Source: Secundilactobacillus odoratitofui DSM 19909 = JCM 15043 (GTDB lineage Bacteria; Bacillota; Bacilli; Lactobacillales; Lactobacillaceae). Taken from it: a DNA stretch of 64,000 nucleotides. Below the pieces are notes generated by a model, which was given only the letters and a program-made list of their open reading frames with translations, made no database searches and had not been told where the DNA came from. Location: positions 372,502 to 436,501 of the forward strand of contig NZ_AZEE01000028.1 of the NCBI RefSeq assembly GCF_001434895.1. Direction: 5' to 3'. Shown in pieces: positions 54,960-64,000 of the stretch. A program made the translations under genes and the position numbers. Numbering within the stretch: position 1 is the stretch's first letter; every line of letters starts with the position of its first letter.

Positions 54960-54999
54960 GGAGCTATGTCAAAACGAATTTTGGCATAGCTCCTTTTTT
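54960..54999 (+). terminator. Terminator between plsY and the epimerase gene
   Basis: GGAGCTATG-CAAAA / TTTTG-CATAGCTCC (one mismatch each side) and T6. Confidence 0.92.
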
Positions 55000-55006
55000 A
55001 GCGTAT

Positions 55007-55888
55007 TTAGAAAAAGCGTAATTGGTAACTGGCATCAAAGGTTGACTGGGGTGCTAAGCGGTGAATGCCCATTTTGGTCATGAAATTACCATCGGCTTCT
55101 AAGTTGTCTGCAATCCCCCACCAGGGCTCTAAGCATACAAACGGTGCTCGCTTAGGGTAAGGTGACCAAATACCCACGTATGGTGCATTTTGAAGCGTTA
55201 AAGCCACACCATGGTCATTGACTGGGGTACTCAGCATCAAAGTCGTCTCAACATGGTCTAAATCCAAAATCAAGGCATCTTCATTGAATAAATCGTGATC
55301 TAGTGCCATTGGCGTGGTCAAATTAAGGATCTGTTCATGTTGGACATCGTTATACGGTCCCACTAGTGGCACACGTGAATAGGCTTTGCGTGGCGCAACT
55401 GTCACCGTATAATCTTCAAAACCACCTTCATCAGGTTTTAAGGGCACATTGAACGCCGGATGACCACCAATCGAGAACGGTAACACCGTATCGTCAGCGG
55501 GGTTATGAACCGCGTAATGCACGGATAACAGGTGTTCATCAAGACTAAAGGTTACCCGTAAATCAAACTCAAAGGGGTACTTTGCTTTTGATTGCTCGTC
55601 AGCCTGTAACTCAAACACCACGTGCTCATCATCGTGTTCAAGAACGTGAAAATCCATGTCGCGGGCAAAACCGTGCTGCGTCATATGGTAATTCTGACCA
55701 TCGATTGTATATTGGTCATCCTTCAATCGACCGACAATCGGAAATAAGATGGGCGCGTGACGGCCCCAATAATGGCTGTCTGCTTGCCAAAGATACTCGA
55801 TTCGATCATCAACACTCACGACGCTGGTTAGTTCTGCACCGTGTTCATTTATTTTTACATTTAGGACTGCGTTTTTAAGTTCAATCAC
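55007..55888 (-). CDS. Aldose 1-epimerase family protein (LacX-like)
   Basis: 293-residue galactose-mutarotase-fold protein. Seen: GAELTSVVSVDDRIEYLWQ, HAPILFPIVGRLKDD, MTQHGFARDMDF (catalytic-type His) and GGHPAFNVPL. It belongs to the LacX/YihR-like branch, whose sugar substrate is uncertain; mutarotation of a hexose or a phosphosugar is likely. Starts at GTG 55888 with GGAG eight bases before. Confidence 0.88.
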   Translation of the reverse strand: MIELKNAVLNVKINEHGAELTSVVSVDDRIEYLWQADSHYWGRHAPILFPIVGRLKDDQYTIDGQNYHMTQHGFARDMDFHVLEHDDEHVVFELQADEQSKAKYPFEFDLRVTFSLDEHLLSVHYAVHNPADDTVLPFSIGGHPAFNVPLKPDEGGFEDYTVTVAPRKAYSRVPLVGPYNDVQHEQILNLTTPMALDHDLFNEDALILDLDHVETTLMLSTPVNDHGVALTLQNAPYVGIWSPYPKRAPFVCLEPWWGIADNLEADGNFMTKMGIHRLAPQSTFDASYQLRFF

Positions 55889-55996
55889 CGGAAATGCTCC
55901 AATCTATGTCGTTTTAATTAGTATAGACCTTTCCGCAATCCTGGCGCAAGTTAAGTTTCCGCAAATATTCGGGTAAAAATCAAACTGAGAACAACA

Positions 55997-56040
55997 TAAA
56001 AAAGACCTGAACGCCTCCAATAAATCAGCGATTTAGGTCA
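55997..56040 (-). terminator. Terminator of the xerC-hslV-hslU operon
   Basis: On the minus strand GACCT...CGC / GCG...AGGTC followed by T6; the stem is interrupted. Confidence 0.75.
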
Positions 56041-56074
56041 ATTGTTAGTTCATCAAACATCTACGACACTACCA

Positions 56075-57487
56075 CTAAAGAATGTACCTTGAAAGATCCT
56101 TATTCTTAACGATGTTGCCGATTTTATCATTCACATAACTCTCGGTGATTGTAATCTCACCCATCTGCATGTCAGGCCCTTCGTATAGCAGGTCTTCCAG
56201 CAGCTTTTCGAGTACTGTGTGTAATCGTCTTGCACCAATGTTTTGGTTTTCATGATTGAGTTGATAAGCCAGTTCCGCAATTCGGTTAATGGCCTCTATT
56301 GTAAAGGTAACCTTCACATTATCAGTCCCAATCAACGCAATATATTGCTTGATCAAGGCGTTATTTGGCTCCGTTAAAATTTTAACGAAGTCTTCTTGGC
56401 TCAATTCTTCGAGTTCCACGCGAATTGGGAAACGACCTTGAAGCTCAGCAATCAAATCACTTGGTTTACTCTCAGCAAACGCACCGGCGGCAATGAACAA
56501 GATGTGGTCGGTGTTAATTGGGCCATACTTGGTTTGAACCTGGGTACCTTCAACGATTGGTAAAATATCACGTTGAACCCCTTCACGGGAGACTTCACCG
56601 CTATTTTGCTTGGATTTAGAGGTGATCTTATCAATTTCATCAATAAAGATGATACCAGTATCCTGAGCCCGTTTGATGGCATCGTGATTAATATCACCAT
56701 CGTTAACGAGCTTCTCAGACTCTTCTTGAATCAAAACGTCACGTGCTTCAGAAACTGGCATGTTGCGCTTAACCCGTTTTTTCGGCATCATCTGACCTAA
56801 AGTATCGCTTAAATCGATCCCCATTTGATTCATCATTGGGTTATTGCCCGCCATTGCTTGTTGTGGATCGTCCATTTCAATTTCAACTTCTTGATTTTCA
56901 AGTAGGCCGTGAGCCAACTGATCAGAAACCGACATACGCTGGTTTTTAACGTCTTCAGTGACCTCTTCTTTTGGTTCCTGGGCAGCTGGCATGTTACCCT
57001 TTTGCATTTCGGAGAACATGTTCATCAAGTTTGAAAAATCAGCCTGTTGGTTTTGCTTAGGTTTTTTACCCGGGACTAACAGTTTAACTAACCGGTTATT
57101 GGCACGCTTGGTTGCTTCGGCCCGGACGGTTTCAAACTGGGCGTCTTTTTCCATTTTAATCGAAACATCAACCAGGTTACGTACCATTGATTCAACGTCG
57201 CCACCGACGTAACCTACTTCGGTAAACTTAGTTGCTTCAACTTTAACGAATGGCGCCTTCACGATTTTAGCCAACCGTCTGGCTAATTCAGTTTTACCAA
57301 CCCCAGTGGGTCCAATCATTAACATGTTTTTAGGGGTTATTTCATCTTGCATATCCTGTGAGAGTTGCATACGCCGATATCGATTTCGTAACGCAATTGA
57401 TATCGATTTTTTGGCGTCATTTTGACCGATCACATATTGATCGAGCAACGATACGATTTCGCGTGGTGTTTTTGTAATTGGGTCCAA
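56075..57487 (-). CDS. hslU: ATP-dependent protease ATPase subunit HslU (ClpY)
   Basis: 470-residue AAA+ unfoldase of the HslUV protease. Walker A MLMIGPTGVGKTELARRLA, Walker B GIIFIDEIDKITSKS, and a C-terminal end LSRYIL that docks into HslV. The I-domain insertion (about 130-260) is Gln/Met-rich. It starts at TTG 57487 with AGGGATTGA before it, 22 bases after hslV. Confidence 0.96.
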   Translation of the reverse strand: MDPITKTPREIVSLLDQYVIGQNDAKKSISIALRNRYRRMQLSQDMQDEITPKNMLMIGPTGVGKTELARRLAKIVKAPFVKVEATKFTEVGYVGGDVESMVRNLVDVSIKMEKDAQFETVRAEATKRANNRLVKLLVPGKKPKQNQQADFSNLMNMFSEMQKGNMPAAQEPKEEVTEDVKNQRMSVSDQLAHGLLENQEVEIEMDDPQQAMAGNNPMMNQMGIDLSDTLGQMMPKKRVKRNMPVSEARDVLIQEESEKLVNDGDINHDAIKRAQDTGIIFIDEIDKITSKSKQNSGEVSREGVQRDILPIVEGTQVQTKYGPINTDHILFIAAGAFAESKPSDLIAELQGRFPIRVELEELSQEDFVKILTEPNNALIKQYIALIGTDNVKVTFTIEAINRIAELAYQLNHENQNIGARRLHTVLEKLLEDLLYEGPDMQMGEITITESYVNDKIGNIVKNKDLSRYIL

Positions 57488-57509
57488 ATCAATCCCTGCT
57501 TTCTATTGC

Positions 57510-58052
57510 TTAGAGTTCTTCGGAGATAATGTTGTGGTTGGTGAAGATATCGATGTCACCAGCGATGCCAATTGCCGTTTCCGCAATTTCTTTGGCACTC
57601 ATATCTGGTGCATGATGGTGCAAGGCCATTGCAGCGGCTTGGGCAAAGTTACCACCTGAACCAATGGCTAAAATGTCATCGTCGGGTGCAATCACTTCAC
57701 CAGAACCGGAAACTAACAACATGTCCTTATCGTTCATGACGATTAGAAGGGCTTCTAACTTTTGTAAGTTTTGATCAGAACGCCAATCTTGTGCCAGTTC
57801 AACTGCAGCCCGTTCAAGGTTACCGCTAAACTCGTTTAAGCGCGCTTCAAATTTTTCTTCGAGTTTAAACGCATCGGCGACACTACCGGCAAAGCCGACG
57901 ACAACTTGATCGTTATAAATTCGGCGAACTTTGTGTGCCGTACCCTTCATAATCACTTTTTCGCCCATCGTTACCTGACCGTCACCGGCCATCGCATTAT
58001 GACCATTGTGACGGACACCAACGATAGTCGTTGCTTCAAATTTTACTGGCAT
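57510..58052 (-). CDS. hslV: ATP-dependent protease peptidase subunit HslV (ClpQ)
   Basis: 180-residue N-terminal-nucleophile peptidase. The start region [25 protein letters not shown] contains the Thr used as nucleophile after processing in most family members (the exact processing site is not certain here because nine residues precede it). [20 protein letters not shown] and [20 protein letters not shown] are conserved. AGGGG precedes the ATG. Confidence 0.95.
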   Translation of the reverse strand: MPVKFEATTIVGVRHNGHNAMAGDGQVTMGEKVIMKGTAHKVRRIYNDQVVVGFAGSVADAFKLEEKFEARLNEFSGNLERAAVELAQDWRSDQNLQKLEALLIVMNDKDMLLVSGSGEVIAPDDDILAIGSGGNFAQAAAMALHHHAPDMSAKEIAETAIGIAGDIDIFTNHNIISEEL

Positions 58053-58069
58053 AATTACCCCTGCTTTCT

Positions 58070-58981
58070 TTAATCATGGGTGGCTCTTGGAAAGAAACGT
58101 CGATAATCGCGCTGCAATTGCGATTTTGTCACGTGTGTGTAGATTTGAGTGGTGGACAAACTGCTGTGACCCAGCAATTCTTGCACCGTCCTTAAATCCG
58201 CGCCGTTATTAAGCAAATGCGTGGCAAACGTATGTCGCAGCATGTGCGGATGAATGTCACCCGTTAATGTCGAGCGATCAATCATTTGGTTTAAAACGTA
58301 CTCAATACCGGTTGATGTGATTGGATCGCCGTAATGGTTAATGAACACCGTTTGATGATCCTTATGATACTTGGCCATCAGCGGCTGGCGCGTCATTTGC
58401 ATGTACTCAGTGAGGGCATCCTTAGCGTAATGGCCAAATGGTACGTAACGTTCCTTATTACCTTTACCATGGATCAACATTAACTGGCGGTCAAAGTCAA
58501 TATCAACTAACTGCAGTTGACAACACTCGCTCACCCGGATGCCAGTGCCATAAAGAACTTCCAGAATGGCTGAATCCCGTTTGGCCAACAGGTCATCAGG
58601 ATTAGCGGCTGCCGCTTGAAAAAGCGCTGTCATTTCTTTTTCGTAAAAGAAACGTGGCAGTGGTGCCGGCCGCTTCTTCAACGTAACGTACGCAAACGGA
58701 TTCTTGCTCTGCAGACCTTCTCTAATCATGAAATCATAAAAACTTCGAAGGCTGGAAATCTTACGGGCAATGGTCGTTCGTGCCTTATGTTCATCATAAA
58801 GCTGACTTAAATAAACCTGGACGTCCAATTTTGTCACTTTCAAAAGATCATCCTGACTATCAGTCGTCGACAGGAATTGTTGAAACGCAGCCAGATCTTC
58901 GCGATAAGCTGTTACCGTATCCACCGAATATTGACGTTCACTTTCCAGGTAGGTGATAAACAGTTCAACTGGTGTTGCCAT
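58070..58981 (-). CDS. xerC: Tyrosine recombinase XerC
   Basis: 303-residue recombinase acting with a partner (XerD) on dif to resolve chromosome dimers. The N-terminal core-binding domain ([20 protein letters not shown]) is followed by the catalytic domain: [47 protein letters not shown] and [19 protein letters not shown] 58981 follows GGAGG. First gene of xerC-hslV-hslU, 17 bases before hslV. In many relatives trmFO lies between topA and xerC; here it does not. Confidence 0.94.
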   Translation of the reverse strand: MATPVELFITYLESERQYSVDTVTAYREDLAAFQQFLSTTDSQDDLLKVTKLDVQVYLSQLYDEHKARTTIARKISSLRSFYDFMIREGLQSKNPFAYVTLKKRPAPLPRFFYEKEMTALFQAAAANPDDLLAKRDSAILEVLYGTGIRVSECCQLQLVDIDFDRQLMLIHGKGNKERYVPFGHYAKDALTEYMQMTRQPLMAKYHKDHQTVFINHYGDPITSTGIEYVLNQMIDRSTLTGDIHPHMLRHTFATHLLNNGADLRTVQELLGHSSLSTTQIYTHVTKSQLQRDYRRFFPRATHD

Positions 58982-59010
58982 GAAAATCGCCTCCATGATG
59001 GTAATTTAAC

Positions 59011-59051
59011 AAAAAACCAACCTTGATGCAATACATTTGGTCAAGGTTGGT
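59011..59051 (-). terminator. Terminator of topA
   Basis: 11-bp perfect arms ACCAACCTTGA / TCAAGGTTGGT; on the minus strand T6 follows. It separates topA from xerC. Confidence 0.92.
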
Positions 59052-59071
59052 CAAACTTAATAAGTTTATAA

Positions 59072-61171
59072 CTATTTTTGGACGGGTTCTTCATAATCGC
59101 CGTTTGGACAAACGACCTGAACGCCACCCTTAATCTTCTTTTCAACTAAGAAGTGACCATCCTTTGGACAATCACGGCCCACTGGCTTATCCCAAGTGAC
59201 AAAATCACAATCTGGATAACGTGAACAACCGTAGAATAAACGGTTTTTCTTGGACTTTCGTTCAATCACTTGGCCTTCGTGACACTTCGGACAAACGACG
59301 CCGATCTCTTTGACGATTGGCTTGGTATTACGACAATCGGGGAACCGTGAGCAAGCATAAAACTTACCGTAGCGACCCATCTTGATGACCATTGGGGCAC
59401 CACAGATGTCACAGTCAAAACCAGCCGGCTCATCTTTAATCTGAATTTTTTCAATGGTGTCTTGCGCGTGACTAACTTCTTTTGAGAACGGTTGATAGAA
59501 ATCATCAACGACTTTAACCCAATTTTGGTTACCCTCTTCGATGTTATCCAATTCTTTTTCCAACCCAGCAGTGAACCCAACGTTCACAATGTCTGGGAAG
59601 TAATCTTGGATAATCGAATTGACAATTTCGCCAAGTTCCGTTGGTTCAAAGCGCCGACCCACCAATTTCACGTAATAACGGCGTTGAATGGTATCCAAGG
59701 TTGGTGCATACGTTGAAGGTCGGCCAACACCGTTTTCTTCCAAAGCTTTAATTAAATTAGCTTCAGAATAACGTGCAGGTGGCTGGGTAAAGTGTTGCGC
59801 TGGGTCAGTTTTTTCAAGCGTAAGCTGATCGCCTTCAGCAAGGTCGGGTAACAAGTTATCCTTTTCCTTACCGTCCTTATAAAGTTTCAAGAAACCATCG
59901 AACTTTAGCTTTGAACCGTTGGCTTTAAACGTCACACCGTTTTGCTCAATGGTGACCGCCATGGTATCCATGACTGCATTGGTCATCTGACTGGCCATGA
60001 ATCGGTTCCAGATTAACTGGTAAAGTTTGAATTGATCATTCGTCAAGTACTGCTTTAAGTCAGCCGGCGTTCGGTAAACGGATGATGGTCGAATTGCTTC
60101 ATGGGCATCTTGTGCGCCTTCTGGCAATTTGCCCTTAATTGGTTTAGTGGCTGCATACTCAGCACCGTACTTCTCATGGATAAACGAAGACGCTTCGTGT
60201 TTAGCAATCGTCGAGATTCGTGTCGAATCAGTCCGCATGTAAGTGATCAGCCCTTGTGACCCTTCCTTGCCAATATTAATGCCTTCGTACAGCTGTTGGG
60301 CAGCCATCATGGTTTTACGCGTTCTGAAGTTTAATTTACGGTTAGCTTCCTGTTGCATCGCACTGGTGGTAAACGGTGGTTGTGGTGAACGACGCCGTTC
60401 CTTACGAGTCACTTTAGTAATGTCAAATGGCGCCTTTCGGTCAAGTTTAGCCAGCACTGACTGAACTTCGTCATTATCTGGTAACGCGTGCTTTTTGCCA
60501 GCCAATCCGTAAAAACTGGCGGCAAACTTAGACCGTTTGATCTTGAATTCCGAATCAATTGTCCAATACTCTTCGGGGACGAAGGCTTTGATTTCTTCTT
60601 CTCGATCAATAATTAGTTTAAGTGCAATTGATTGCACTCGGCCAGCACTTAAGCCCTTTTTAACTTTTTTCCAGAGCAGTGGCGAGATGGAATAACCCAC
60701 TAAGCGGTCCAAGATTCGACGGGCTTGTTGAGCGTCAACTAAGTCCATATCAATACTACGCGGTGTTTTAAACGCGTCCTTCACCGCGTCTTTCGTAATT
60801 TCGTTGAACACTACTCGATTCTTTGCCTCTGGGTCAAGGTTAAGTAAGTGTGACAAATGCCACGCAATTGATTCACCTTCACGGTCCGGATCGGCTGCGA
60901 GATAAACTTGCTTGGCTTTTTTGGCTTCTGAGCGTAATTCCTTGATGACATCGCCCTTACCACGAATCGAAATATAGTGCGGATCGTAATCATGTTCAAC
61001 GTCCACGCCCATTTTACTTTTCGGTAAATCACGAACGTGACCTAAACTGGCCATCACTTTATAAGTACGGCCTAAATATTTTTCAATTGTTTTTGCTTTA
61101 GCTGGTGATTCCACGATCACCAATTTTTTTTGAGGTTTTCTTTTTTTCGGTTTTTTCGTTGATGTTGCCAT
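59072..61171 (-). CDS. topA: DNA topoisomerase I
   Basis: 699-residue type IA topoisomerase relaxing negative supercoils. TOPRIM part [18 protein letters not shown] and [15 protein letters not shown]; catalytic Tyr in [14 protein letters not shown]. Two C-terminal Cys4 zinc ribbons are complete (CDICG...CSRFPDC and CPKCH...CSRYPDC), while a third has only two Cys. AAAAGGGG precedes the ATG. Confidence 0.97.
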   Translation of the reverse strand: MATSTKKPKKRKPQKKLVIVESPAKAKTIEKYLGRTYKVMASLGHVRDLPKSKMGVDVEHDYDPHYISIRGKGDVIKELRSEAKKAKQVYLAADPDREGESIAWHLSHLLNLDPEAKNRVVFNEITKDAVKDAFKTPRSIDMDLVDAQQARRILDRLVGYSISPLLWKKVKKGLSAGRVQSIALKLIIDREEEIKAFVPEEYWTIDSEFKIKRSKFAASFYGLAGKKHALPDNDEVQSVLAKLDRKAPFDITKVTRKERRRSPQPPFTTSAMQQEANRKLNFRTRKTMMAAQQLYEGINIGKEGSQGLITYMRTDSTRISTIAKHEASSFIHEKYGAEYAATKPIKGKLPEGAQDAHEAIRPSSVYRTPADLKQYLTNDQFKLYQLIWNRFMASQMTNAVMDTMAVTIEQNGVTFKANGSKLKFDGFLKLYKDGKEKDNLLPDLAEGDQLTLEKTDPAQHFTQPPARYSEANLIKALEENGVGRPSTYAPTLDTIQRRYYVKLVGRRFEPTELGEIVNSIIQDYFPDIVNVGFTAGLEKELDNIEEGNQNWVKVVDDFYQPFSKEVSHAQDTIEKIQIKDEPAGFDCDICGAPMVIKMGRYGKFYACSRFPDCRNTKPIVKEIGVVCPKCHEGQVIERKSKKNRLFYGCSRYPDCDFVTWDKPVGRDCPKDGHFLVEKKIKGGVQVVCPNGDYEEPVQK

Positions 61172-61310
61172 CCAATTACCCCTTTTAACGCATTATAGAT
61201 ATTTAGTGAACTGTTGATACTAAATCTTTCACATCATATTTCATAAAAATTGGATTGTCAACTAAAAAACTACTATATTATGTTAGTTCAGCATGTCGAT
61301 TTTAAAAAAA

Positions 61311-62192
61311 TTAGCCCTTGATTTGTGGAAAATCTTCCAAAATATCGCTGGCCTTTAAGACCGGTTTTGCGCCAGCTTGAATCAATTGATTACACCCGGT
61401 CGAAAGCTCATCATCAATTCGGCCAGGTACCGCTAAGACGTTGCGATTATTCTGAAGTGCCAAGTTGGCCGTAATTAAACTGCCACTCTTAGCTTTAGCC
61501 TGAATGACAACCACACTTTGACTCAAACCGGCAATAATTCGATTACGTTCAACAAAATGGTGCTTTCGGCCAGCTGCGTCCAATGGGTACTCGGACAACA
61601 CTAATTCATGTTGTGCCATGTATTGCTGTAGTTTTTGGCTACTAGCTGGATAGCTTAAATTGAGGCCAGTACCGATAACGCCGATGGTGTGACCGCCGTT
61701 CTGCAGAGCCAATTGATGACTTAAATGATCGACACCAGTGGCTAAACCAGAAACAATGACCATAGAACGTTGAATGATTGCTGGTAAAAACTGCTCAATT
61801 GCTTGTTTCGCATACGGGCTCGCACGTCTGGTCCCCACGATTCCCAAAAAAGATGACGATCGAAGTAGATTAATATTTCCTTGATAAAACAGCACAACCG
61901 GTGGTAGCCAACTTTCATGTAGCAATAGTGGATATTCATCGTCAAAAATTGTCATGAATTGCGTAGAGTTAAGGTGACGTTCAACGGCGGTAGAGACCCT
62001 CATGCTGATGAAGTCCTGTTCAAATAACCGTTGAAACCGCGGCAAAATGCCCGCAATCTTAACGATTTGTTGCGGTAACAATTGCTTCAACTGACCGGGA
62101 TGATCAGCCAACCACTGCGCGACCAAATATTCGCCACGTAGCCCAATACCGCGGGTTAAATGTAATCGGAGTAAAAAATGCCTTAAATTCAC
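61311..62192 (-). CDS. dprA: DNA-processing protein DprA (Smf)
   Basis: 293-residue Rossmann-fold protein that loads RecA on incoming single-stranded DNA during natural transformation. Seen: FLGIVGTRRASPYAKQAI, IVSGLATGVDHLSHQLAL, LSEYPL and RIIAGLSQSVVVIQAKAKSGSLIT. It starts at GTG 62192 after AAAGGTGG. Its presence does not prove competence. Confidence 0.94.
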   Translation of the reverse strand: MNLRHFLLRLHLTRGIGLRGEYLVAQWLADHPGQLKQLLPQQIVKIAGILPRFQRLFEQDFISMRVSTAVERHLNSTQFMTIFDDEYPLLLHESWLPPVVLFYQGNINLLRSSSFLGIVGTRRASPYAKQAIEQFLPAIIQRSMVIVSGLATGVDHLSHQLALQNGGHTIGVIGTGLNLSYPASSQKLQQYMAQHELVLSEYPLDAAGRKHHFVERNRIIAGLSQSVVVIQAKAKSGSLITANLALQNNRNVLAVPGRIDDELSTGCNQLIQAGAKPVLKASDILEDFPQIKG

Positions 62193-62240
62193 AGCGTAAC
62201 CACCTTTGATCAGTAAGATAATCCTAACTACGGGTGATTA

Positions 62241-63011
62241 TTAAAAATAGTTTGAAACTGGTTCGAAGGTTTTCCGGTGAATTGGCGAAGGCCCCAAACG
62301 TTTCAAACCTGCCAAATGTGCCTGAGTGCCATACCCAGCGTTATGGCCAAATTCGTAGCCAGGATAAAGGGTGTCATAGCTTTGCATTAAATGGTCACGG
62401 AAAACCTTCGCAACAATGCTGGCCGCACCGATTGAAACGCTCTTGGCATCGCCCTTAATCAATTTCAATTGAGGAATGTCTGTATCAATTTGCATGGCAT
62501 CAATTAATAACTGATCGGGTTGTGGTGTCAATTGCTTCACCGCTTCGAGCATTGCAACTCTTGTAGCTTGATAGATATTTAACTGATCAATTTGGTCATT
62601 GGTTGCGATTCCAATTCCAACACTCACCGCTTGCTTGAGAATCTGAGGATATAGCTGTTCTCGTTTATGATCGCTCAATTGTTTGGAATCATTCACGCCA
62701 ATCACATCAAAATGGTCAGGTAAAATGATTGCACAACTAACGACTGGACCAGCAAGTGGACCACGGCCAACTTCATCGATACCGGCTACCAGCATACGGC
62801 CCTGTTGATGAGCCTGTCGCTCATAAAAAAAGCGCTCAGCAAAAGCGCGTTTTTGTTCAGCTAATTTTGTTAGCCGTTTTCGAGTTGTCGCAAGTAATTT
62901 TTGAACACCTTGTCGCGAATCAGTCATATACGCTTCTAAAAGTGGGTCATCTAGCGCGGTAATCGCATGAAATTGCGCCGTTAACTCCTTAATGGATACT
63001 GGTTTAGTCAT
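62241..63011 (-). CDS. rnhB: Ribonuclease HII
   Basis: 256-residue RNase cleaving RNA in RNA-DNA hybrids and single ribonucleotides. The active-site block AGIDEVGRGPLAGPVVSCAI and the SIGAASIVAKVFRDHLM helix are complete. ATG 63011 overlaps the ylqF stop by eight bases; a GTG at 63020 is also possible. Cotranscribed with ylqF. Confidence 0.95.
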   Translation of the reverse strand: MTKPVSIKELTAQFHAITALDDPLLEAYMTDSRQGVQKLLATTRKRLTKLAEQKRAFAERFFYERQAHQQGRMLVAGIDEVGRGPLAGPVVSCAIILPDHFDVIGVNDSKQLSDHKREQLYPQILKQAVSVGIGIATNDQIDQLNIYQATRVAMLEAVKQLTPQPDQLLIDAMQIDTDIPQLKLIKGDAKSVSIGAASIVAKVFRDHLMQSYDTLYPGYEFGHNAGYGTQAHLAGLKRLGPSPIHRKTFEPVSNYF

Positions 63012-63858
63012 CCTGATCACCCGTTGTCCGATTCAGTGTATAGCGACCAAGTTTACCTTTGCGAATATCCAAGATCAGACGATCAGAGGCCCGTTCATAA
63101 TCATCTTTCATGCCAAACAATTTGGTCAATTTTAATAATAAATCAACGTCTGATAAATCAAAATCTGATTCTTGAAGCTTATAACGCTGCGTCAGCGCAG
63201 TTGGATAATATTGCCGGAAAAATTTCAGTGCATACAATGCAACGTCATCACTTGCAAAACGTTGGTCCTTAATGGCACCGGTTAGTGCTAGCGCCTGACC
63301 AGTTTCTTCATCATCAAATTTTGGCCACAAAATTCCGGGCGTATCGAGTAATTGTAATTTAGATGACGATCGTAACCATTGTTGTCCCTTGGTGACACCT
63401 GGTCGATCACCCACTTGGGCGGCTCGCTTATTGACCAATCGGTTCAATAAGGTTGATTTACCAACGTTAGGAATGCCCACTGTAATGGCTCGGACTGGCC
63501 GTTCCTTCAACCCTTTCTGCAATTCAGCCGAAAGTTTATCGGCTAAGATTGATTGGGTAATTTTAGTAATAGCCTTCGTCGTAATGTTGGCCTTGGAATC
63601 GACCGCGATGGCGGGCAATCCCTGTGCTTTAAAAGCCTTGATCCAGCTGGTAGTCTGCTGGTCATCAGCCAGGTCATTTTTAGTCATGATCATCAAGTGC
63701 GGCTTATCCTTGATCAGTCGTTCAATCTCTGGGTTGCGTGATGCTTGCGGAATCCGTGCATCGACTAACTCAAACACAATATCAACGACGTGTAAATTTT
63801 CTTCCAACTGGCGGATGGCCTTCGCCATATGGCCTGGAAACCATTGAATTGTTGCCAT
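63004..63858 (-). CDS. rbgA: Ribosome biogenesis GTPase RbgA (YlqF)
   Basis: 284-residue circularly permuted GTPase needed for late 50S assembly. The G4 motif MTKNDLAD precedes G1 GIPNVGKSTLLNRLV, and G3 LLDTPGILWP follows, the permuted order of this family. It begins IQWFPGHMAKAIRQL, typical for YlqF. AAGGAG precedes the ATG. The 142 bases upstream to the window end contain no gene I can see. Confidence 0.95.
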   Translation of the reverse strand: MATIQWFPGHMAKAIRQLEENLHVVDIVFELVDARIPQASRNPEIERLIKDKPHLMIMTKNDLADDQQTTSWIKAFKAQGLPAIAVDSKANITTKAITKITQSILADKLSAELQKGLKERPVRAITVGIPNVGKSTLLNRLVNKRAAQVGDRPGVTKGQQWLRSSSKLQLLDTPGILWPKFDDEETGQALALTGAIKDQRFASDDVALYALKFFRQYYPTALTQRYKLQESDFDLSDVDLLLKLTKLFGMKDDYERASDRLILDIRKGKLGRYTLNRTTGDQDD

Positions 63859-64000
63859 AAATAAATAACTCCTTAGTTAACCAAGTACAAGCCTTTGGCT
63901 AATTTTTTTGTATGATCTGTGAGAGATTTTCATAGGTTTAACAATAATATCTAGATTTCATGAGTTTGAAATTAGAGTCTACTCACGATAAGATAACTGA

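Noticed and set aside
63389-63847. 152-residue plus-strand ORF opposite rbgA
   Set aside because: Antisense shadow of a clearly conserved GTPase gene; no start signal.

Overview
The window is chromosomal DNA of a low-to-medium GC Gram-positive bacterium, almost certainly a member of the Lactobacillaceae related to the Lactiplantibacillus/Levilactobacillus/Secundilactobacillus group. The evidence is the gene order (aspB-asnS-dnaD; pbp1A-recU / ypsA-gpsB-rnpB-rlmL; parE-parC beside plsY; ylqF-rnhB-dprA-topA-xerC-hslV-hslU), the Bacillus-type RNase P RNA, strong AGGAGG-type ribosome binding sites with frequent TTG/GTG starts, and many family-typical genes (EbsA, oleate hydratase, Mn-dependent pyrophosphatase, MsrB, LspA-RluD-PyrR). 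The species cannot be fixed from sequence alone. I see no tRNA, rRNA, CRISPR array, prophage or intact insertion sequence.

Layout. 1-8.6 kb: housekeeping block for aspartate aminotransferase (partial), AsnRS, DnaD, cell-wall synthase PBP1A, RecU, YpsA, GpsB, RNase P RNA and an rRNA methyltransferase. 8.8-16 kb: ammonium transporter, Nudix hydrolase, CPBP protease-like membrane protein, nitroreductase, FAD oxidoreductase, RNase H-like protein, EbsA and formate-THF ligase. 16-22 kb: lspA-rluD, then pyrR followed by two genes that look like carA and carB but have lost their catalytic residues. 22-28.8 kb: RqcH, MarR, DegV, oleate hydratase, a small monooxygenase and a XerS-like recombinase. 28.8-35.7 kb: an envelope cluster with two PAP2 phosphatases, a large GT-C-like membrane protein, a two-component system and a polyprenyl-phosphate type GT2. 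35.7-44.3 kb: YdeI-like protein, FolD, amino acid permease, cardiolipin synthase, a divergent MFS/TetR pair, aldo/keto reductase and sugar acetyltransferase. 44.3-45.4 kb: an orphan stretch without normal genes. 45.4-64 kb: small membrane protein, MsrB, glycerate kinase, PpaC, LysR, topoisomerase IV, PlsY, aldose epimerase, HslUV-XerC-TopA-DprA-RNase HII-RbgA.

The most interesting system is pyrR-carA*-carB* (17673-21861). PyrR looks fully functional, but the CarA-like protein has Gly, Phe and Asp in place of the Cys-His-Glu glutaminase triad. The CarB-like protein has lost the metal/ATP ligands of both ATP-grasp halves, half of the second ATP-grasp module and the whole C-terminal allosteric domain. 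Both reading frames are nevertheless intact and translationally spaced like a normal operon. This looks like a repurposed, non-catalytic carbamoyl-phosphate synthetase pair tied to a PyrR regulator. From memory, a second PyrR (PyrR2) of L. plantarum has been linked to inorganic-carbon regulation of the pyr operon, so a bicarbonate- or nucleotide-sensing role is a testable guess.

Other points of note are a MerR-type 19-bp-spacer promoter before the aldo/keto reductase, a 38-bp near-perfect palindrome at the msrB promoter, a palindromic operator between the MFS and TetR genes, a cre-like site over the -35 of the monooxygenase gene, and an unusual tiny hydrophobic ORF with a strong ribosome binding site in the orphan region.
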